64,000 nucleotides of DNA. It comes from Williamsia sp. 1135 (GTDB taxonomy: Bacteria > Actinomycetota > Actinomycetes > Mycobacteriales > Mycobacteriaceae). Below are positions 9,605 to 19,692 of the stretch, piece by piece (the stretch's first letter is position 1; every line of letters starts with the position of its first letter). The notes below the pieces were generated by a model, which made no database searches, was not told where the DNA came from, and saw only the letters and a program-made list of their open reading frames with translations. Made by a program: the position numbers and the translations under genes. The DNA is taken from positions 62,001-126,000 of the forward strand of contig NZ_MJEI01000095.1 of the NCBI RefSeq assembly GCF_002095395.1, given 5' to 3'.

Positions 9605-9671
9605 CCCGAAGATGTGCTGTTCTGGCGGAGCCGACCTGGGGTTTTGTTCGCCAAAAGGGCCCACTTTCGGG
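9605..9671. repeat. Intergenic palindromic repeat, copy 3
   Basis: This copy reads in the same sense as copy 1: CCCGAAGATGTGC on the left, core GACCTGGGGTTTTGTTCGCC, and CCCACTTTCGGG on the right. It lies between the start of the DUF559-type gene and the 3' end of the ABC permease gene. It is nearly superimposable on the reverse complement of copy 2. Confidence 0.8.
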
Positions 9672-9680
9672 AAATCGGGA

Positions 9681-12221
9681 TTACTCGGTGAGGATTGCTT
9701 CGCTGATGTTCATCCGGCCGGCGCGGGCGGCGGGGAAGAAAGCTCCGGCGAAACAGAGGGCGAATGCCGTGACGACATACAGGCCGATGACCAGTTGCGG
9801 CGAGTACTGCACCTGCACCGACGTCGTCTGCGTGAGGACCTTGTTGCCGACGATGTGCAGCCCGGTGCCCATCACGACCCCGAGCAGAGATCCGACCGCA
9901 GCGACCGCCGCCGCTTCCGCGAGCACCATCCGCTGCACGAATTTTCTCGACGCCCCCATCGCGCGCAGCACACCCAACTCGCGTTTGCGCTCGATCACCG
10001 ACAGCAGCAACGTGTTGAGCAGGGCAATGGCCGCAACCACCGCGACGATCCATTGGATGGCGATCGCGAATGCGCCGGACTGTTCGACCGATGCCTTGGT
10101 GGCGTCGAGGCCCTCCTGGCCGGTGTAGACGTTGATAGGCATCGTGGTGGCGCGCGTGGCTGCCGCTTCGAGTTCGCTCCGAAGCTGCTCCTTGTCGACG
10201 CCGGGCGCTGCCGTCACCTGTAAGAAAGTGTCGCCTGGCCGGTTGAACCACTCTGACAGCAGCTTGTGGGAGATCGCGGCGGTGCCGGAGTTGACGGTCA
10301 CGTAGTCGACCAGCTGTAGCACGGGCAGCGTGTGATAGCCGGTGGGAGAAGCGATCTCGACGTCGTCACCGGTCGTGACCCCGAGGTTGCTCGCCAGGGT
10401 GCGCGACATGATGATGCCGCGACCGGCGAGCACTTCGTCGATCACTCCCGGTGAGCCCTTGCGGATGAACGGCGCACTCGTGCCGGGACTCAAGCCCTGG
10501 AACATCACCCGCGACTCACCGACATTGATCGAGGCCCACTGGCCGCCCACGACTTGTTCGACCCCGGGTACCTGCGCCGCCGCGGCAGTGACGGCCGGAT
10601 CGATGATCGGGCCGTCGGGTATCGACGACTTCTCCTGCGACGACACGTAGAAGTCGGTGTCGGCGAGCCCGTCCAACGAGGCGGTGATCGACGACACCAG
10701 GTTGTTCATGACACCAGAGGTGCACAGTCCCACCGTGATCGCGACGGCAACCGTCATCAGGGTCGCCCACGCCCGACGCGGCGCCCGCTCCGTGTTGACG
10801 GCGCTGAGGGTGCCGGGCCCGCCGAGCCGGCCGGCCAATGCACTGACTGCGGCGACTAGAGGTTTCGTGATGGCAAAGGCGACCAGCAGCATGCCGATAC
10901 AGAACACGATGCCGGCGGTCGCGACGACCTGCCCCTTGATCGTGTTCGCCATGATCCAGCCGAGGACGATCAGCGCGATACCCAGGACCGCGCAGACCTT
11001 CACCGCGACCCCGCGCCCCGGCCGCTCGTCGGCGGCCGCGCTACTGGACATCGCCTCGATCGGGGACACCGTGAAAACCGACCGAGCAGCCAGCACGCTT
11101 GCGCCGCAACAAGCCAGCACGCATGCGATCACTGCGGCGGGGGCGGCGTACACCGGCAGACCGAACTCGACCGTGGCTCCGTACGACGACAGGACGTCGG
11201 GCAGTTGCCCGATCGCCCAGCGGCCCGCCAACACGCCCACGGGCACGCCGATCAGGCCACCCACCAGACCGAACAACGCGGCCTCGCCGATCAGATCGGC
11301 GACCAGCGGACCGCGTCTGCCACCGAGCGCGCGGATCATCGCGATGGACGACCGTCTCGACGCCACCGCCATGTTCATGGTGTTGAACACCAGGAATCCC
11401 GCGATCACCAGTGAGATCAGCGAGACCAGCAAGGTCGAGTTCCGGGTCACCGAGCTTGCGGTCTCCGCCTGCTTGGCCCGAAAATCCGGGTTGACCACGA
11501 CAGCGCGGCCCTCCACCACAGAGTTCAGCTGCTCACGTAACTGCTCGGTGGTGGTGCCGGGTTCCTTGGTCACCAGGATCGAATCGACCCTGCCCTCGTG
11601 TGCCGTCAGCTCTTGCGCCAGTCCGAGGTAGGCGAAGATGAACCGGCCGCTATTGATGGTGTCCGCCTCGGGAGCGTCGATCACCGTGGTGACCGTGGTC
11701 TGCACGCCGTTGATCGAAACCTGTTGGCCTTTTCGCAATCCGGTGTTCTTGCCGACGCTGATGCCCGACATCAGCGTGGTGAGATCGGTGCCCTCGCCGC
11801 CCGCTGCCTTCGACACCGCATCGCGGAGGCCGCCGCTGATCGCGGTGATGTTGTTGTCGCTGCCGAGCACCGTGGTTCGTTCACCGTCGACGAATACGGG
11901 GCTGTTGATCAGCGGCACAACGCTTCTCGCCGCAGGGACGTCCCGACGGATCTCGCCCAGCAGCTCGTCGCTGACCCCGGAGTCGACGATGCCGGCGATC
12001 TCGAGGTCTGCGGTGCCGGAGATGGTCGCGCTGAGCTTCTGCACCGACGCGGTCAGCGAGCCGTAGGTGCCCAGCACCGCCACGAGCAGCGCAGAAGAGA
12101 CGACCACGACGAGCAGCGAGGTGGTGACCCGCAGACGATGACCGAGCAGTTCGCGGATGTTGACGAGCCTGATCCTGGTGAATCCCGCACCGAGCGATCC
12201 CAGTGGCCGTGGCAGGTTCAC
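9681..12221 (-). CDS. MacB/FtsX-type ABC transporter permease
   Basis: This 846-residue permease has an N-terminal membrane helix near residues 30-52 and a large extracellular domain. Two FtsX-like permease modules follow: one near residues 265-400 and one at the C-terminus, containing IQWIVAVVAAIALLNTLLL and ERKRELGVLRAMGASRKFV. This two-module layout is typical of LolE/MacB-like exporters for lipoproteins, lipids or peptides. The GTG start overlaps the stop of the ATPase gene by 4 bp, fixing the start. The substrate cannot be read from sequence. Confidence 0.85.
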   Translation of the reverse strand: MNLPRPLGSLGAGFTRIRLVNIRELLGHRLRVTTSLLVVVVSSALLVAVLGTYGSLTASVQKLSATISGTADLEIAGIVDSGVSDELLGEIRRDVPAARSVVPLINSPVFVDGERTTVLGSDNNITAISGGLRDAVSKAAGGEGTDLTTLMSGISVGKNTGLRKGQQVSINGVQTTVTTVIDAPEADTINSGRFIFAYLGLAQELTAHEGRVDSILVTKEPGTTTEQLREQLNSVVEGRAVVVNPDFRAKQAETASSVTRNSTLLVSLISLVIAGFLVFNTMNMAVASRRSSIAMIRALGGRRGPLVADLIGEAALFGLVGGLIGVPVGVLAGRWAIGQLPDVLSSYGATVEFGLPVYAAPAAVIACVLACCGASVLAARSVFTVSPIEAMSSSAAADERPGRGVAVKVCAVLGIALIVLGWIMANTIKGQVVATAGIVFCIGMLLVAFAITKPLVAAVSALAGRLGGPGTLSAVNTERAPRRAWATLMTVAVAITVGLCTSGVMNNLVSSITASLDGLADTDFYVSSQEKSSIPDGPIIDPAVTAAAAQVPGVEQVVGGQWASINVGESRVMFQGLSPGTSAPFIRKGSPGVIDEVLAGRGIIMSRTLASNLGVTTGDDVEIASPTGYHTLPVLQLVDYVTVNSGTAAISHKLLSEWFNRPGDTFLQVTAAPGVDKEQLRSELEAAATRATTMPINVYTGQEGLDATKASVEQSGAFAIAIQWIVAVVAAIALLNTLLLSVIERKRELGVLRAMGASRKFVQRMVLAEAAAVAAVGSLLGVVMGTGLHIVGNKVLTQTTSVQVQYSPQLVIGLYVVTAFALCFAGAFFPAARAGRMNISEAILTE

Positions 12222-12937
12222 TCCTCGATCTTCCCGTCCCGCACGGTGATCGTCCGATCGGCGTGTGCGGCCGCCTTGTTGTCGTGTGTGACCATCACCA
12301 CGAGCCTGCCGTCGCCTTCGCGGCTCACCTCGGTCAACAGCTCCAGGATCGATTCACCGGTATGAGAATCGAGGTTGCCGGTCGGTTCGTCGGCGAGCAC
12401 GATCCGCGGACTCATGATCAGTGAGCGGGCAATCGCCACCCGCTGCATCTGTCCACCGGAGAGCTCCGACGGGCGGTGCTTCTCCCGATCGCCCAGCCCC
12501 ACCCGTTCGAGCAGTGCGATGGCCTCGGATTTGGCCGACCGCAACGACTTTCCGTCCAGCAACCGCGGCAGGGCCACGTTCTCCCACGCCGACATGGTGG
12601 GGATCAGGTTGAAGAACTGGAAGATGAATCCGATCCGATGCCTGCGGAACTCGGACTGCTGCTCTTCGGACAGCGACCCGAGATCGAGTCCGTCGACGAC
12701 GATGGACCCCGAATCCGGCACGTCGAGCGCACCGAGCACGTGCAGCAGCGTGCTCTTACCCGCCCCGGACGGTCCGACGATCGAGACGAACTGCCGGGCC
12801 TGCAGCGTCAGGTTCAGGCCGTCGAGCGCGCGGACGCGTTGCTCACCCATTTGATACTCGCGCACCAGATCGACCGCCTCGACCATGGGACGGGCGCCGG
12901 GCGCGTGCGTCCCGACGATCTGCGACTGTTCACTCAC
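12218..12937 (-). CDS. LolD/MacB-type ABC transporter ATP-binding protein
   Basis: This ATPase of about 239 residues has Walker [19 protein letters not shown], signature [15 protein letters not shown], Walker [14 protein letters not shown] and the [17 protein letters not shown] segment of the MacB/LolD subfamily. I placed the start at GTG 12937, which has GGAGAGTGG just upstream and overlaps the preceding gene by 8 bp; an ATG at 12964 is possible. It pairs with the downstream FtsX-type permease. Confidence 0.85.
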   Translation of the reverse strand: MSEQSQIVGTHAPGARPMVEAVDLVREYQMGEQRVRALDGLNLTLQARQFVSIVGPSGAGKSTLLHVLGALDVPDSGSIVVDGLDLGSLSEEQQSEFRRHRIGFIFQFFNLIPTMSAWENVALPRLLDGKSLRSAKSEAIALLERVGLGDREKHRPSELSGGQMQRVAIARSLIMSPRIVLADEPTGNLDSHTGESILELLTEVSREGDGRLVVMVTHDNKAAAHADRTITVRDGKIEE

Positions 12938-14087
12938 TCCACTCTCCGGTGGTGAAGAACTCATCCAGCATCCCCTCTGCACGGCCGAGGTCCAGGCCTT
13001 TTTCGGCCAGCCACTCGTCGTTGTAATACGTTCCGGAGTAGCGATCGCCGCCGTCACACAACAGTGTGACAACACTGCCCGGTCGACGCTGCGCCCGCAT
13101 CTCGGCGATCAGCCGCAGCGCTCCCCACAGGTTGGTGCCCGTCGAGCCGCCGACCCGCCTGCCGAGGGTCTCGCTGGCCCGGCGCGCGGTCGCGATACTG
13201 GCGTCGTCGGGGACCGACATCATGCGGTCGATGACCTGCGAGATGAAGGATGGTTCGACGCGCGGCCTGCCGATGCCCTCGATACGTGACCCGGTGTCCG
13301 AACCGGCATCGGGATCACCGTCCCGGTAGGCCGGGAAGAAGGCCGAGTTCTCCGGGTCGACCACACACAGCCAGGTCTCGTGCCTGCGGTAGCGGATGAA
13401 ACGCCCGATGGTCGCGGAGGTGCCGCCGGTGCCCGCACCGACCACGACCCAGGTGGGCACCGGGAACTCCTCCTGGGCGAGCTGCGTGAAGATCGATTCG
13501 GCGATGTTGTTGTTACCGCGCCAGTCGGTGGCCCGTTCGGCCATCGTGAACTGGTCGATGAAGTGCCCGCCCGTTTCGTCGGCGAGCCGCTGCGCCTCCG
13601 AGTACACCTCGTCCGAGCGGTCGACGAAGTGGCAGCGACCGCCGCGTCGCTCGATGAGCGCGACTTTTGCCGGCGACGTGCTCCGCGGCATGACTGCGAT
13701 GAACGGCACCCCGATCAACTGGGCGAAGTACGCCTCGGACACCGCGGTGGACCCTGAGGAGGCCTCGATGACCGTGGTCCCCTTCAGAATCCAACCGTTG
13801 CATAGGGCGTAGAGGAACAGTGACCGCGCAAGTCGGTGCTTTAGCGATCCCGTGATGTGGGTGCTCTCGTCTTTCAGGTACAGCGAGATTCCGGTGTTCC
13901 CCGCGTCGGTGTCCCACCGCGACCACTCCGGCAGTGGGTACCGCAGCAGATGCGTATCTGCGCTACGGGTGGCATCGGCGTCGATCAGGCGAACCGCGTT
14001 GTCCACCCAGCCGCGGTCGAACCGGTGATCCACATCGAGTGTGCGAGGTACTCCTGCTGTGTCCACTGGTCCGCCCCTGGTTGTCAT
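12930..14087 (-). CDS. cds1: PLP-dependent cysteine synthase-family enzyme (Cds1-like)
   Basis: This 385-residue fold-type II PLP enzyme has the cofactor lysine in [14 protein letters not shown] (near residue 83). It also has the substrate loop [16 protein letters not shown], the phosphate-binding glycine loop [16 protein letters not shown] and a C-terminal [10 protein letters not shown]. The pattern matches M. tuberculosis Rv3684, described as L-cysteine desulfhydrase Cds1, rather than CysK or CysM, which are shorter. It probably releases sulfide and pyruvate from cysteine in the cytoplasm. It overlaps the DUF4229 gene by 4 bp. Exact substrate is inferred from family resemblance. Confidence 0.75.
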   Translation of the reverse strand: MTTRGGPVDTAGVPRTLDVDHRFDRGWVDNAVRLIDADATRSADTHLLRYPLPEWSRWDTDAGNTGISLYLKDESTHITGSLKHRLARSLFLYALCNGWILKGTTVIEASSGSTAVSEAYFAQLIGVPFIAVMPRSTSPAKVALIERRGGRCHFVDRSDEVYSEAQRLADETGGHFIDQFTMAERATDWRGNNNIAESIFTQLAQEEFPVPTWVVVGAGTGGTSATIGRFIRYRRHETWLCVVDPENSAFFPAYRDGDPDAGSDTGSRIEGIGRPRVEPSFISQVIDRMMSVPDDASIATARRASETLGRRVGGSTGTNLWGALRLIAEMRAQRRPGSVVTLLCDGGDRYSGTYYNDEWLAEKGLDLGRAEGMLDEFFTTGEWSE

Positions 14088-14512
14088 GCCTCGCCAGAAC
14101 CCTTGGACTTGTCGTTGCCCTCAGGCTTGGATGATTCCTGGCCGCGCAACCGCGCGGTGAGGTTCTCGCGCTGCGCCTTGCGGCCGGCGTCCACGGTGGC
14201 GATGCCGACGTTGACGCGGTCACGCAGGCCCTTGAAGAGCACCATCCCCAACGGCAGCGCGATGATCACCGCGAAGAATGCGGCGACGAGGACCGGCACG
14301 TCGATGCCCACGACGTTCCCGAGCAGGTAGATGCCGGCCGCCAAGGCGATGACCAGAGCGATACGCGCCCCCGTGAACAGCGCCAAGTCCACCGCGAGTC
14401 GACGGCCGGCTCCCGGCGACGGCGTGACAGGCGCCGCAGGAGCCTGCTTCTTCGCCGATGATTTCTTGGCCACAGGTTTCTCGCCTTCCGGGTTCATACC
14501 TTCTGAGTTCAT
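14084..14512 (-). CDS. DUF4229 small membrane protein
   Basis: This protein of about 142 residues has a lysine/alanine-rich N-terminus, two membrane helices near residues 44-65 and 72-93, and a charged C-terminal tail rich in Lys, Ser and Gly. It fits the actinobacterial DUF4229 family, often found near menaquinone genes. Start choice is uncertain: three ATGs at 14527, 14512 and 14497 lie in a 15-nt tandem repeat, and the first is followed at once by a stop. It is the first gene of the run leading to the Cds1-like enzyme. Function unknown. Confidence 0.7.
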   Translation of the reverse strand: MNSEGMNPEGEKPVAKKSSAKKQAPAAPVTPSPGAGRRLAVDLALFTGARIALVIALAAGIYLLGNVVGIDVPVLVAAFFAVIIALPLGMVLFKGLRDRVNVGIATVDAGRKAQRENLTARLRGQESSKPEGNDKSKGSGEA

Positions 14513-14779
14513 GCCTTCTTACTTCATGCCTTGGGAGGGGCGACCTTCTTCCCCGCTCACGCCCATGACCTTACTTCGGCCACAGACAGAGCCCGAAACG
14601 TCCACCTTTGCAATCCCTTTACTAACAGCTAACTATTCGAATACCTGGGCATTTGGGTGTAACCATGAGTCGCGGTCTCCAGCAGCCCTGCAGGAGCGGC
14701 ACGAACAACTATGCGCCATCGACAGACGCCGTCAGGTGTCACGGCGCAGCACGACAGGCCAGACTCGATAGGAGCAGCG

Positions 14780-15058
14780 ATGACCTTTGCAAGCCCCCTT
14801 GGACCGAGAATTCCCGGCCCCGGCACCACCGGAGCCTCTCCCCTGAGTCCCCAGCCCCTCAGTCCACAGACAGCGAGCCAGCACACCCTGACGCCCGGCC
14901 AGGTCGCCGCCATGTTCAACGTGAATCCGAAGACCGTCGCACGCTGGGCAAGCTCCGGCCTGCTCGGCGCCATCCGTACCCCCGGCGGTCACCGTCGCTT
15001 CCGCGAAGCCGACGTCGTCGAACTACTCAATCGCCGCACCCCCGCCCACGGGGCCTGA
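14780..15058 (+). CDS. BldC/MerR-type small transcriptional regulator
   Basis: This 92-residue protein has a disordered Pro/Ser-rich N-terminus (residues 1-38) and a MerR-like winged helix: LTPGQVAAMFNVNPKTVARW, then GLLGAIRTPGGHRRFREADV. This matches the single-domain BldC family of actinobacteria, which binds DNA cooperatively on direct repeats and lacks an effector domain. The ATG at 14780 has GGAG 9 bp upstream. A strong hairpin follows 43 bp after the stop. The 267 bp upstream hold its promoter region, but I could not identify the elements with confidence. Confidence 0.85.
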   Translation: MTFASPLGPRIPGPGTTGASPLSPQPLSPQTASQHTLTPGQVAAMFNVNPKTVARWASSGLLGAIRTPGGHRRFREADVVELLNRRTPAHGA

Positions 15059-15100
15059 GAACACACCTCTCTCACCCATCGAGCGCCGCTTTTCAGCTTC

Positions 15101-15137
15101 CGAGCACGCCGACCGCACGCCGCGGTCGGCGTGCTCG
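15101..15137 (+). terminator. Hairpin terminator after bldC-like gene
   Basis: A perfect 16-bp stem (CGAGCACGCCGACCGC with its complement) and a 5-nt ACGCC loop lie downstream of the BldC-like gene. There is no T-run, so termination efficiency is inferred from stem strength. Confidence 0.7.
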
Positions 15138-15200
15138 CGTATGTGCACTTGTCGGCTCCCGTAGCCTGGGTTTGTCGGCTTTGATTCTGGAGGTGCCGCA

Positions 15201-15446
15201 ATGATCTACCTGCTTGCCATCATCGGCCTGTTGGCACTGACGTACCTGGCCTGGCGCGCTTTCGGCCCAGACGCCGTGGCAGGGCGCGGAGAGGGTGAAA
15301 CCCGTCCGACGCGACGCCAGATGCCCCGCGGACCGGTTGGTCCGGATGACGATCTCGAATTTCTCAATGACCTGGACCGCAAGGCACGCGATAAAGATCC
15401 AAAATATCGGGCAGACGGTGACGATCGGCCTAGTTCTACCGACTGA
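15201..15446 (+). CDS. Small single-span membrane protein
   Basis: This 81-residue protein starts at an ATG with a clear GGAGGT 7 bp upstream. Residues 1-18 (MIYLLAIIGLLALTYLAW) form one membrane helix. The rest is charged and hydrophilic, with an acidic DDDLEFLNDLDRK segment that may be helical. I recognise no family. It lies alone between the bldC terminator and the XRE regulator gene. Confidence 0.7.
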   Translation: MIYLLAIIGLLALTYLAWRAFGPDAVAGRGEGETRPTRRQMPRGPVGPDDDLEFLNDLDRKARDKDPKYRADGDDRPSSTD

Positions 15447-15547
15447 CCTGCACAACCGTCCAGAAATCATTGACCCGGCGTCCAACGTTCAACGGACGCG
15501 TCTGCCAGAAAAGTTCACGATAACCCGTCGTCAGATTAACTTTGACA

Positions 15548-15598
15548 ACCCAACATAAGTTGGGTCATCCCGGTAGCCACTTTGCGACCTTTAAAGGT
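15548..15598. promoter_or_regulatory. Symmetric sites upstream of the XRE regulator
   Basis: A 7-bp hairpin (ACCCAAC-ATAA-GTTGGGT, 15548-15565) and a perfect 12-bp palindrome ACCTTTAAAGGT (15587-15598) lie 70-120 bp before the GTG start of the XRE-type gene. Either could be an autoregulatory operator. This is based on symmetry and position alone. Confidence 0.35.
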
Positions 15599-15665
15599 AG
15601 AGTCTCAATCTAGTTCGACCGTGGCACACCGCCGCAGTCAAATCAGAGGTCTGGGAGTTAGAGAA

Positions 15666-16088
15666 GTGGCTGCTGTACACGACGGAAAAAGCTTTGCCGA
15701 CCACCTGAACGAACTGTTCAACACAGTTCGCGACGAAAACGGAATCCCTTACACCGGCAAGAAGATTGCGCTGAAGGCCAACCAGCTCGGATACACGCTG
15801 AGCGACGCCTACATCTCGCAGTTGCGCACCGGGAAGGCGAAGACGCCGTCGTTCCGGACGGTCGAAGCGATCTCCCGCGCGTTCGAGATCAGCGTGACCT
15901 ACTTCCTCACCGACCCGGACGAGGACCTCAAGCGAGTCGAGCAGCAGCGCGAGTACGTACAGATGGCTGCCGAGACCGGCGCCCACCTCGCCGCGTTCCG
16001 GCATGAAGCGATCTCGACCGACACCCTCGACGTGGTGATCGAACTTCTCAAGGTCGTCAAGAAGCAGCAGAACGACCGCGTGTCGTAG
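15666..16088 (+). CDS. XRE-family regulator resembling EspR
   Basis: This 140-residue protein has an N-terminal HTH (FADHLNELFNTV, then ALKANQLGYTLSDAYISQLR and SFRTVEAISRAFEISVTYFL). A helical C-terminal part probably mediates dimerisation. The TLSDAYISQLRTGK segment matches the pattern of mycobacterial EspR-type nucleoid-associated regulators. I start at GTG 15666, where GGAG lies 9 bp upstream; a longer frame from 15582 has no ribosome site I can see. Targets are unknown. It converges on the ccsB gene. Confidence 0.78.
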   Translation: MAAVHDGKSFADHLNELFNTVRDENGIPYTGKKIALKANQLGYTLSDAYISQLRTGKAKTPSFRTVEAISRAFEISVTYFLTDPDEDLKRVEQQREYVQMAAETGAHLAAFRHEAISTDTLDVVIELLKVVKKQQNDRVS

Positions 16089-16100
16089 AGCCCGTCTGGC

Positions 16101-17072
16101 TCACAGTCCGGCGTACGAGTGCAGGCCGGAGACCACCAGGTTGATGATGAACAGGTTGAACAACATGGCCACGAAACCGGCGATGTTGATCCATGCCGCG
16201 GCCGTGTTCCGCCACCCGGCGGTCGCACGGGCGTGCAAGTACGCGGCGTAGATCACCCAGGCGATGAACGACACCGTCTCCTTGGGATCCCAGCCCCAGA
16301 ATCGACCCCACGCGGCTTCGGCCCAGATCGCACCGCAGATGACGCCGAGACCGAACAGTGGGAACGCGAACACCACGGTCTTGTAGGCCAACCGATCGAG
16401 GGTCTGCGCCGACGGGACCCGTTGCAGTACCCGGCCCCAGAACTTGTCACTGGGGTTCGGGTACTTCAGTTTGAGCAGGTAGAGAATGCTCGCCACGCCG
16501 GACACCAGGAACACCCCGGAGCCGACCGCGACAATCGAGACGTGGATCGCCAGCCAGTACGACTTGAGCGCCGGGACCACCGGTGCAGCGTTCGTGTAGA
16601 GGTAGGTGCCGGCGATGAACAGCAGCACCACCACGGGCAGCAACACGAACCCGAGCAGCGGGCGGTACTCGCGCTTCCGCAAGACCACCAGCGCGGCCAC
16701 CATGCCCGCGGCGCACGCGATCGAGACGAACTCGTACATGTTGCCCCACGGAGCGCGCCCGGTTGCGAAGCCGCGCAACGCGATCGAGCCGATCTGCAAC
16801 ACCGTGGCAAGCAGGACGACGCCGTAGGCCATCTTCGCAAGGCGGTCGCCCAGCGGTGCCTTGCCGGAAGATTCGAGCTTGCCCGGGGTCCGGACGTCGT
16901 CGGTCATCACCGGCGCCGGGCCACCCGCGGCGACGAGCTGGTCGGCCTTCTCGACGACCTGCCGTTTACTCGCGAGCGCAGCCAGAAACATGACCATCGC
17001 CAGCACGTACACGGTCAGCGCGGTGCCGTAACACAGATCCGAATACCGGGACAGGGTCTCATCGACGTCCAT
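16101..17072 (-). CDS. ccsB: Cytochrome c biogenesis protein CcsB
   Basis: This 323-residue membrane protein has the tryptophan-rich heme-handling motif WGRFWGWDPKETVSFIAW near residue 256 and about eight membrane helices. This is the CcsA/CcsB (System II) family, which moves heme across the membrane and, with ResB, attaches it to CXXCH motifs of apocytochromes c. The position corresponds to M. tuberculosis Rv0529. It is the last gene of the minus-strand run resB-ccsB. Naming differs between CcsA and CcsB in this phylum. Confidence 0.92.
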   Translation of the reverse strand: MDVDETLSRYSDLCYGTALTVYVLAMVMFLAALASKRQVVEKADQLVAAGGPAPVMTDDVRTPGKLESSGKAPLGDRLAKMAYGVVLLATVLQIGSIALRGFATGRAPWGNMYEFVSIACAAGMVAALVVLRKREYRPLLGFVLLPVVVLLFIAGTYLYTNAAPVVPALKSYWLAIHVSIVAVGSGVFLVSGVASILYLLKLKYPNPSDKFWGRVLQRVPSAQTLDRLAYKTVVFAFPLFGLGVICGAIWAEAAWGRFWGWDPKETVSFIAWVIYAAYLHARATAGWRNTAAAWINIAGFVAMLFNLFIINLVVSGLHSYAGL

Positions 17073-17111
17073 CGGTCACCTTCTCCCAGTCATTCATCTC
17101 GTGCGTCCTTC

Positions 17112-18881
17112 TCACTTCGTCTTCTTGCCGCTCGGGGTCTTCTTGCCGCTCGGGGTCTTCTTGGGTTCGAGGCCCAGTAGATCGGCCACCATGTCGGGGA
17201 ACCCCTCACCCCAACCGGCCTGGTCGGTGCGGGCGAGGCCGGCCATCTCTACTACAGACCGTCGCACACCCAGAGTAGAGGGATCGACATGGCTGTGAGG
17301 AGCCGGCTCCTCCGCGGACGTCGGGGCCCGCGGCACGGCATCCCCGGACCGCGACTCGGTCAGCGGCGTGATCCTCGCCCAGACGCGGCGTCGTTTGATC
17401 AGCAACGAGACCAGCAGACCGGCCAGCATCGCGATCGCCGACACCAGCACCCAGTTCTGCGCCGGATCGTGCGACACCTGTAGCGAGACCCACCGCTGGT
17501 AGCCGTCGAACTGCACCGTGGTGCCGTCTTCGAGTCGCGTCTGCTCACCTTGCTGCAGGTTGACGCGCTCTTTCTTGAGCAGTCGGCCCTGGTTGATCAA
17601 ATTGACGTCGAGGCTGAAGACGTTCTGTGGCCGGCCGGTGTCGAGGCCGGTGTCGCCCTGGTAGACGTCGATCGCCACGGCCGGGTTCTCCGGCAGCGGG
17701 AACGACGACGTCATGAGGCCGCCGTGGAACACCGCGGTCGGCGCGAAAAGACCCTCCAGCGCGATCTGATGCTTGCGGCGCTCGTCCTCGTTCGGATAGA
17801 GCCCGGCAGGGGTGTCGAAACGGGCGGCGCCGCTCGACATCATCGTCTGCAGTTCGTTGGGCTGGAAGGGCACGGTCTGGGTCCGGGTCTCCCCGTTCGG
17901 GAACGTGACCGTGAACGTCGGGGCGAATCCGTTGCCCAGCAGGTAGATCCGGTCACCCGCGATGCGCAGCGGATGATTCACCTGGACATCGCTCTCTTGC
18001 CACTCGTCGTTGTCGATGTCCTCGCCGACCTGATAGCGGATCTTCGCGCTGTACATGTCGGGCTGGCCGGAGGGCAGGAAGTCGGCGTCGAACGAGTCGA
18101 TCTGCATGCAGAACTCGTTCAGGTTGGTGCCGTCGACGAGGTTGCCCGCACGGAACGAGTCGTACACCGCGGTCGAGGTGTTGCAGAGGCCTTCCTGACC
18201 GTCCGCCACCAGGATGCGGGTGCCCTCGTAGCCGAACATCTTGCCCGCTGCAATCGAGACCAGCAGTGCGAGCAACGCGAAGTGGAACACCAGGTTGCCG
18301 AACTCACGCAGGTATCCCTTTTCGGCGGAGACCTCGACAACCGTGACCACGGTGCCGTCGACCTGCTTGCGTTCGACGGTGCGGGTGGTCTTGCGCCAGC
18401 CGCGCAGCCCACCGTTGATCTTGGCGGCGATCTCGTCGGGAGTGCCGTCGATCTCGTGGCTCTCGTGGCGTGGCAGGCGTGCCAGGTTGCGTGGGGCAGG
18501 CACGGGTCGGGCGCGCAGCGACTTCGCGTGCTCGATCATCCGCGGCGTGAGGCAGCCGACGAGTGAGATGAACAACAGCGCATAGATGGCGGTGAACCAG
18601 ATGCTCGAGAAGACCTCGTACATGCCGATCTTGTCGAAGAACTCGCCGACGACACCGTGATCGGCGATGTACTGCTCGGTTTTCGTCTCGTTCAGCGACC
18701 GCTGCGGGAGCAGCGCGCCGGGGACGGCCGCCAGGGCGAGCAGGAACAGCAGCGCGAGCGCGGTGCGCATGGACGTCAACGAGCGCCACAGGTTACGTGC
18801 AGGCCAGAGCACGTATCGCTTGATCGGGTTGGGTCGTGGGAGCTTGCCCGGCTGCGGCGAGCGAGTTGCGGTGGCCGTCAT
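17112..18881 (-). CDS. resB: Cytochrome c biogenesis protein ResB/Ccs1
   Basis: This 589-residue protein has the ResB layout. An N-terminal cytosolic stretch is followed by TM helices near residues 39-58 and 95-115 and a third near 205-222. Then comes a large extracytoplasmic domain and a last helix near residues 480-500. It forms the System II heme ligation complex with CcsB. The ATG overlaps the ccdA stop by 4 bp, which decides the start. The extreme C-terminus carries a duplicated basic unit, KKTPSG twice, encoded by an 18-bp direct repeat. It corresponds to Rv0528. Confidence 0.9.
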   Translation of the reverse strand: MTATATRSPQPGKLPRPNPIKRYVLWPARNLWRSLTSMRTALALLFLLALAAVPGALLPQRSLNETKTEQYIADHGVVGEFFDKIGMYEVFSSIWFTAIYALLFISLVGCLTPRMIEHAKSLRARPVPAPRNLARLPRHESHEIDGTPDEIAAKINGGLRGWRKTTRTVERKQVDGTVVTVVEVSAEKGYLREFGNLVFHFALLALLVSIAAGKMFGYEGTRILVADGQEGLCNTSTAVYDSFRAGNLVDGTNLNEFCMQIDSFDADFLPSGQPDMYSAKIRYQVGEDIDNDEWQESDVQVNHPLRIAGDRIYLLGNGFAPTFTVTFPNGETRTQTVPFQPNELQTMMSSGAARFDTPAGLYPNEDERRKHQIALEGLFAPTAVFHGGLMTSSFPLPENPAVAIDVYQGDTGLDTGRPQNVFSLDVNLINQGRLLKKERVNLQQGEQTRLEDGTTVQFDGYQRWVSLQVSHDPAQNWVLVSAIAMLAGLLVSLLIKRRRVWARITPLTESRSGDAVPRAPTSAEEPAPHSHVDPSTLGVRRSVVEMAGLARTDQAGWGEGFPDMVADLLGLEPKKTPSGKKTPSGKKTK

Positions 18882-19687
18882 ATCGGCAACACCGTGTCGG
18901 TGACGAACGCGTCGCGAACCCAGACGATGAACTGATCCCACAGTCCGGTCACCAGTGCCACGCCCACGACAACCAGTAGTACACCTCCGAAGACCTGGAT
19001 GGCCCGGGCGTGGTTCCGCATCCAGCCCACAGCCCGCAGAGCCCAGGCCGAACCGAAGGCGAGCAGCACGAACGGCAACCCCAGGCCGAGGCAGTAGAAG
19101 ATGATCAGCGTCACCCCGCGGGCCGCGGTGGCGCCCTCGGTTCCGCTGGCGGTGGTGATGACCGCGGCGAGTGTCGGACCCAGGCACGGCGTCCAGCCGA
19201 GGGCGAAGACCGCGCCGAGCATCGGGGCACCGACGAGATTCGACACCAGCCGAGGATGGAACCTGGCGTCGCGTTGCAGGATCGGGATGAGTCCGATGAA
19301 GACCAGGCCCATGATGATCGTGATCACTCCGCCGACCCGTTGCAGCAGTTCACGATTGAGGATGAACGTGCTGGTGATTCCGAACACCGACGCCGTCGCC
19401 AGCACGAAGACGACCGTGAACCCGAGCACGAACAGCAATGCCGCACCGGTGACCCTGAGCCTGCCGGCCTTTCGCGATTCCTGCGACGAGGTGGCAGGCG
19501 CCTCCGCACCGACCAATCCGGCGAGATACGACAGGTATCCGGGCACCAGCGGGACCACGCACGGTGAGGCGAACGACACCAGACCGGCGAGCATGCAGGC
19601 GCCGAGGGCGAGTAACAGCGGACCACTGGAAACGGTGTCGGAGAAGCTCTCTCCCACACCCGCGAGGTTCGTCGTCGCCGAAATCAC
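18878..19687 (-). CDS. ccdA: Thiol-disulfide transporter CcdA
   Basis: This 269-residue membrane protein has six to seven helices and the two conserved cysteine sites of Ccd[18 protein letters not shown] in an early helix and [11 protein letters not shown] in a middle one. CcdA carries electrons from cytoplasmic thioredoxin to extracytoplasmic thiol proteins and keeps apocytochrome cysteines reduced for heme attachment. It lies directly behind the TlpA-like gene and overlaps resB by 4 bp. It corresponds to Rv0527. Confidence 0.92.
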   Translation of the reverse strand: MISATTNLAGVGESFSDTVSSGPLLLALGACMLAGLVSFASPCVVPLVPGYLSYLAGLVGAEAPATSSQESRKAGRLRVTGAALLFVLGFTVVFVLATASVFGITSTFILNRELLQRVGGVITIIMGLVFIGLIPILQRDARFHPRLVSNLVGAPMLGAVFALGWTPCLGPTLAAVITTASGTEGATAARGVTLIIFYCLGLGLPFVLLAFGSAWALRAVGWMRNHARAIQVFGGVLLVVVGVALVTGLWDQFIVWVRDAFVTDTVLPI

Positions 19688-19692
19688 TGCAA

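Noticed and set aside
9605-9671. tRNA or small structured RNA gene
   Set aside because: The folding potential is that of a single long imperfect hairpin shared by six loci. There is no cloverleaf, anticodon loop or CCA end.
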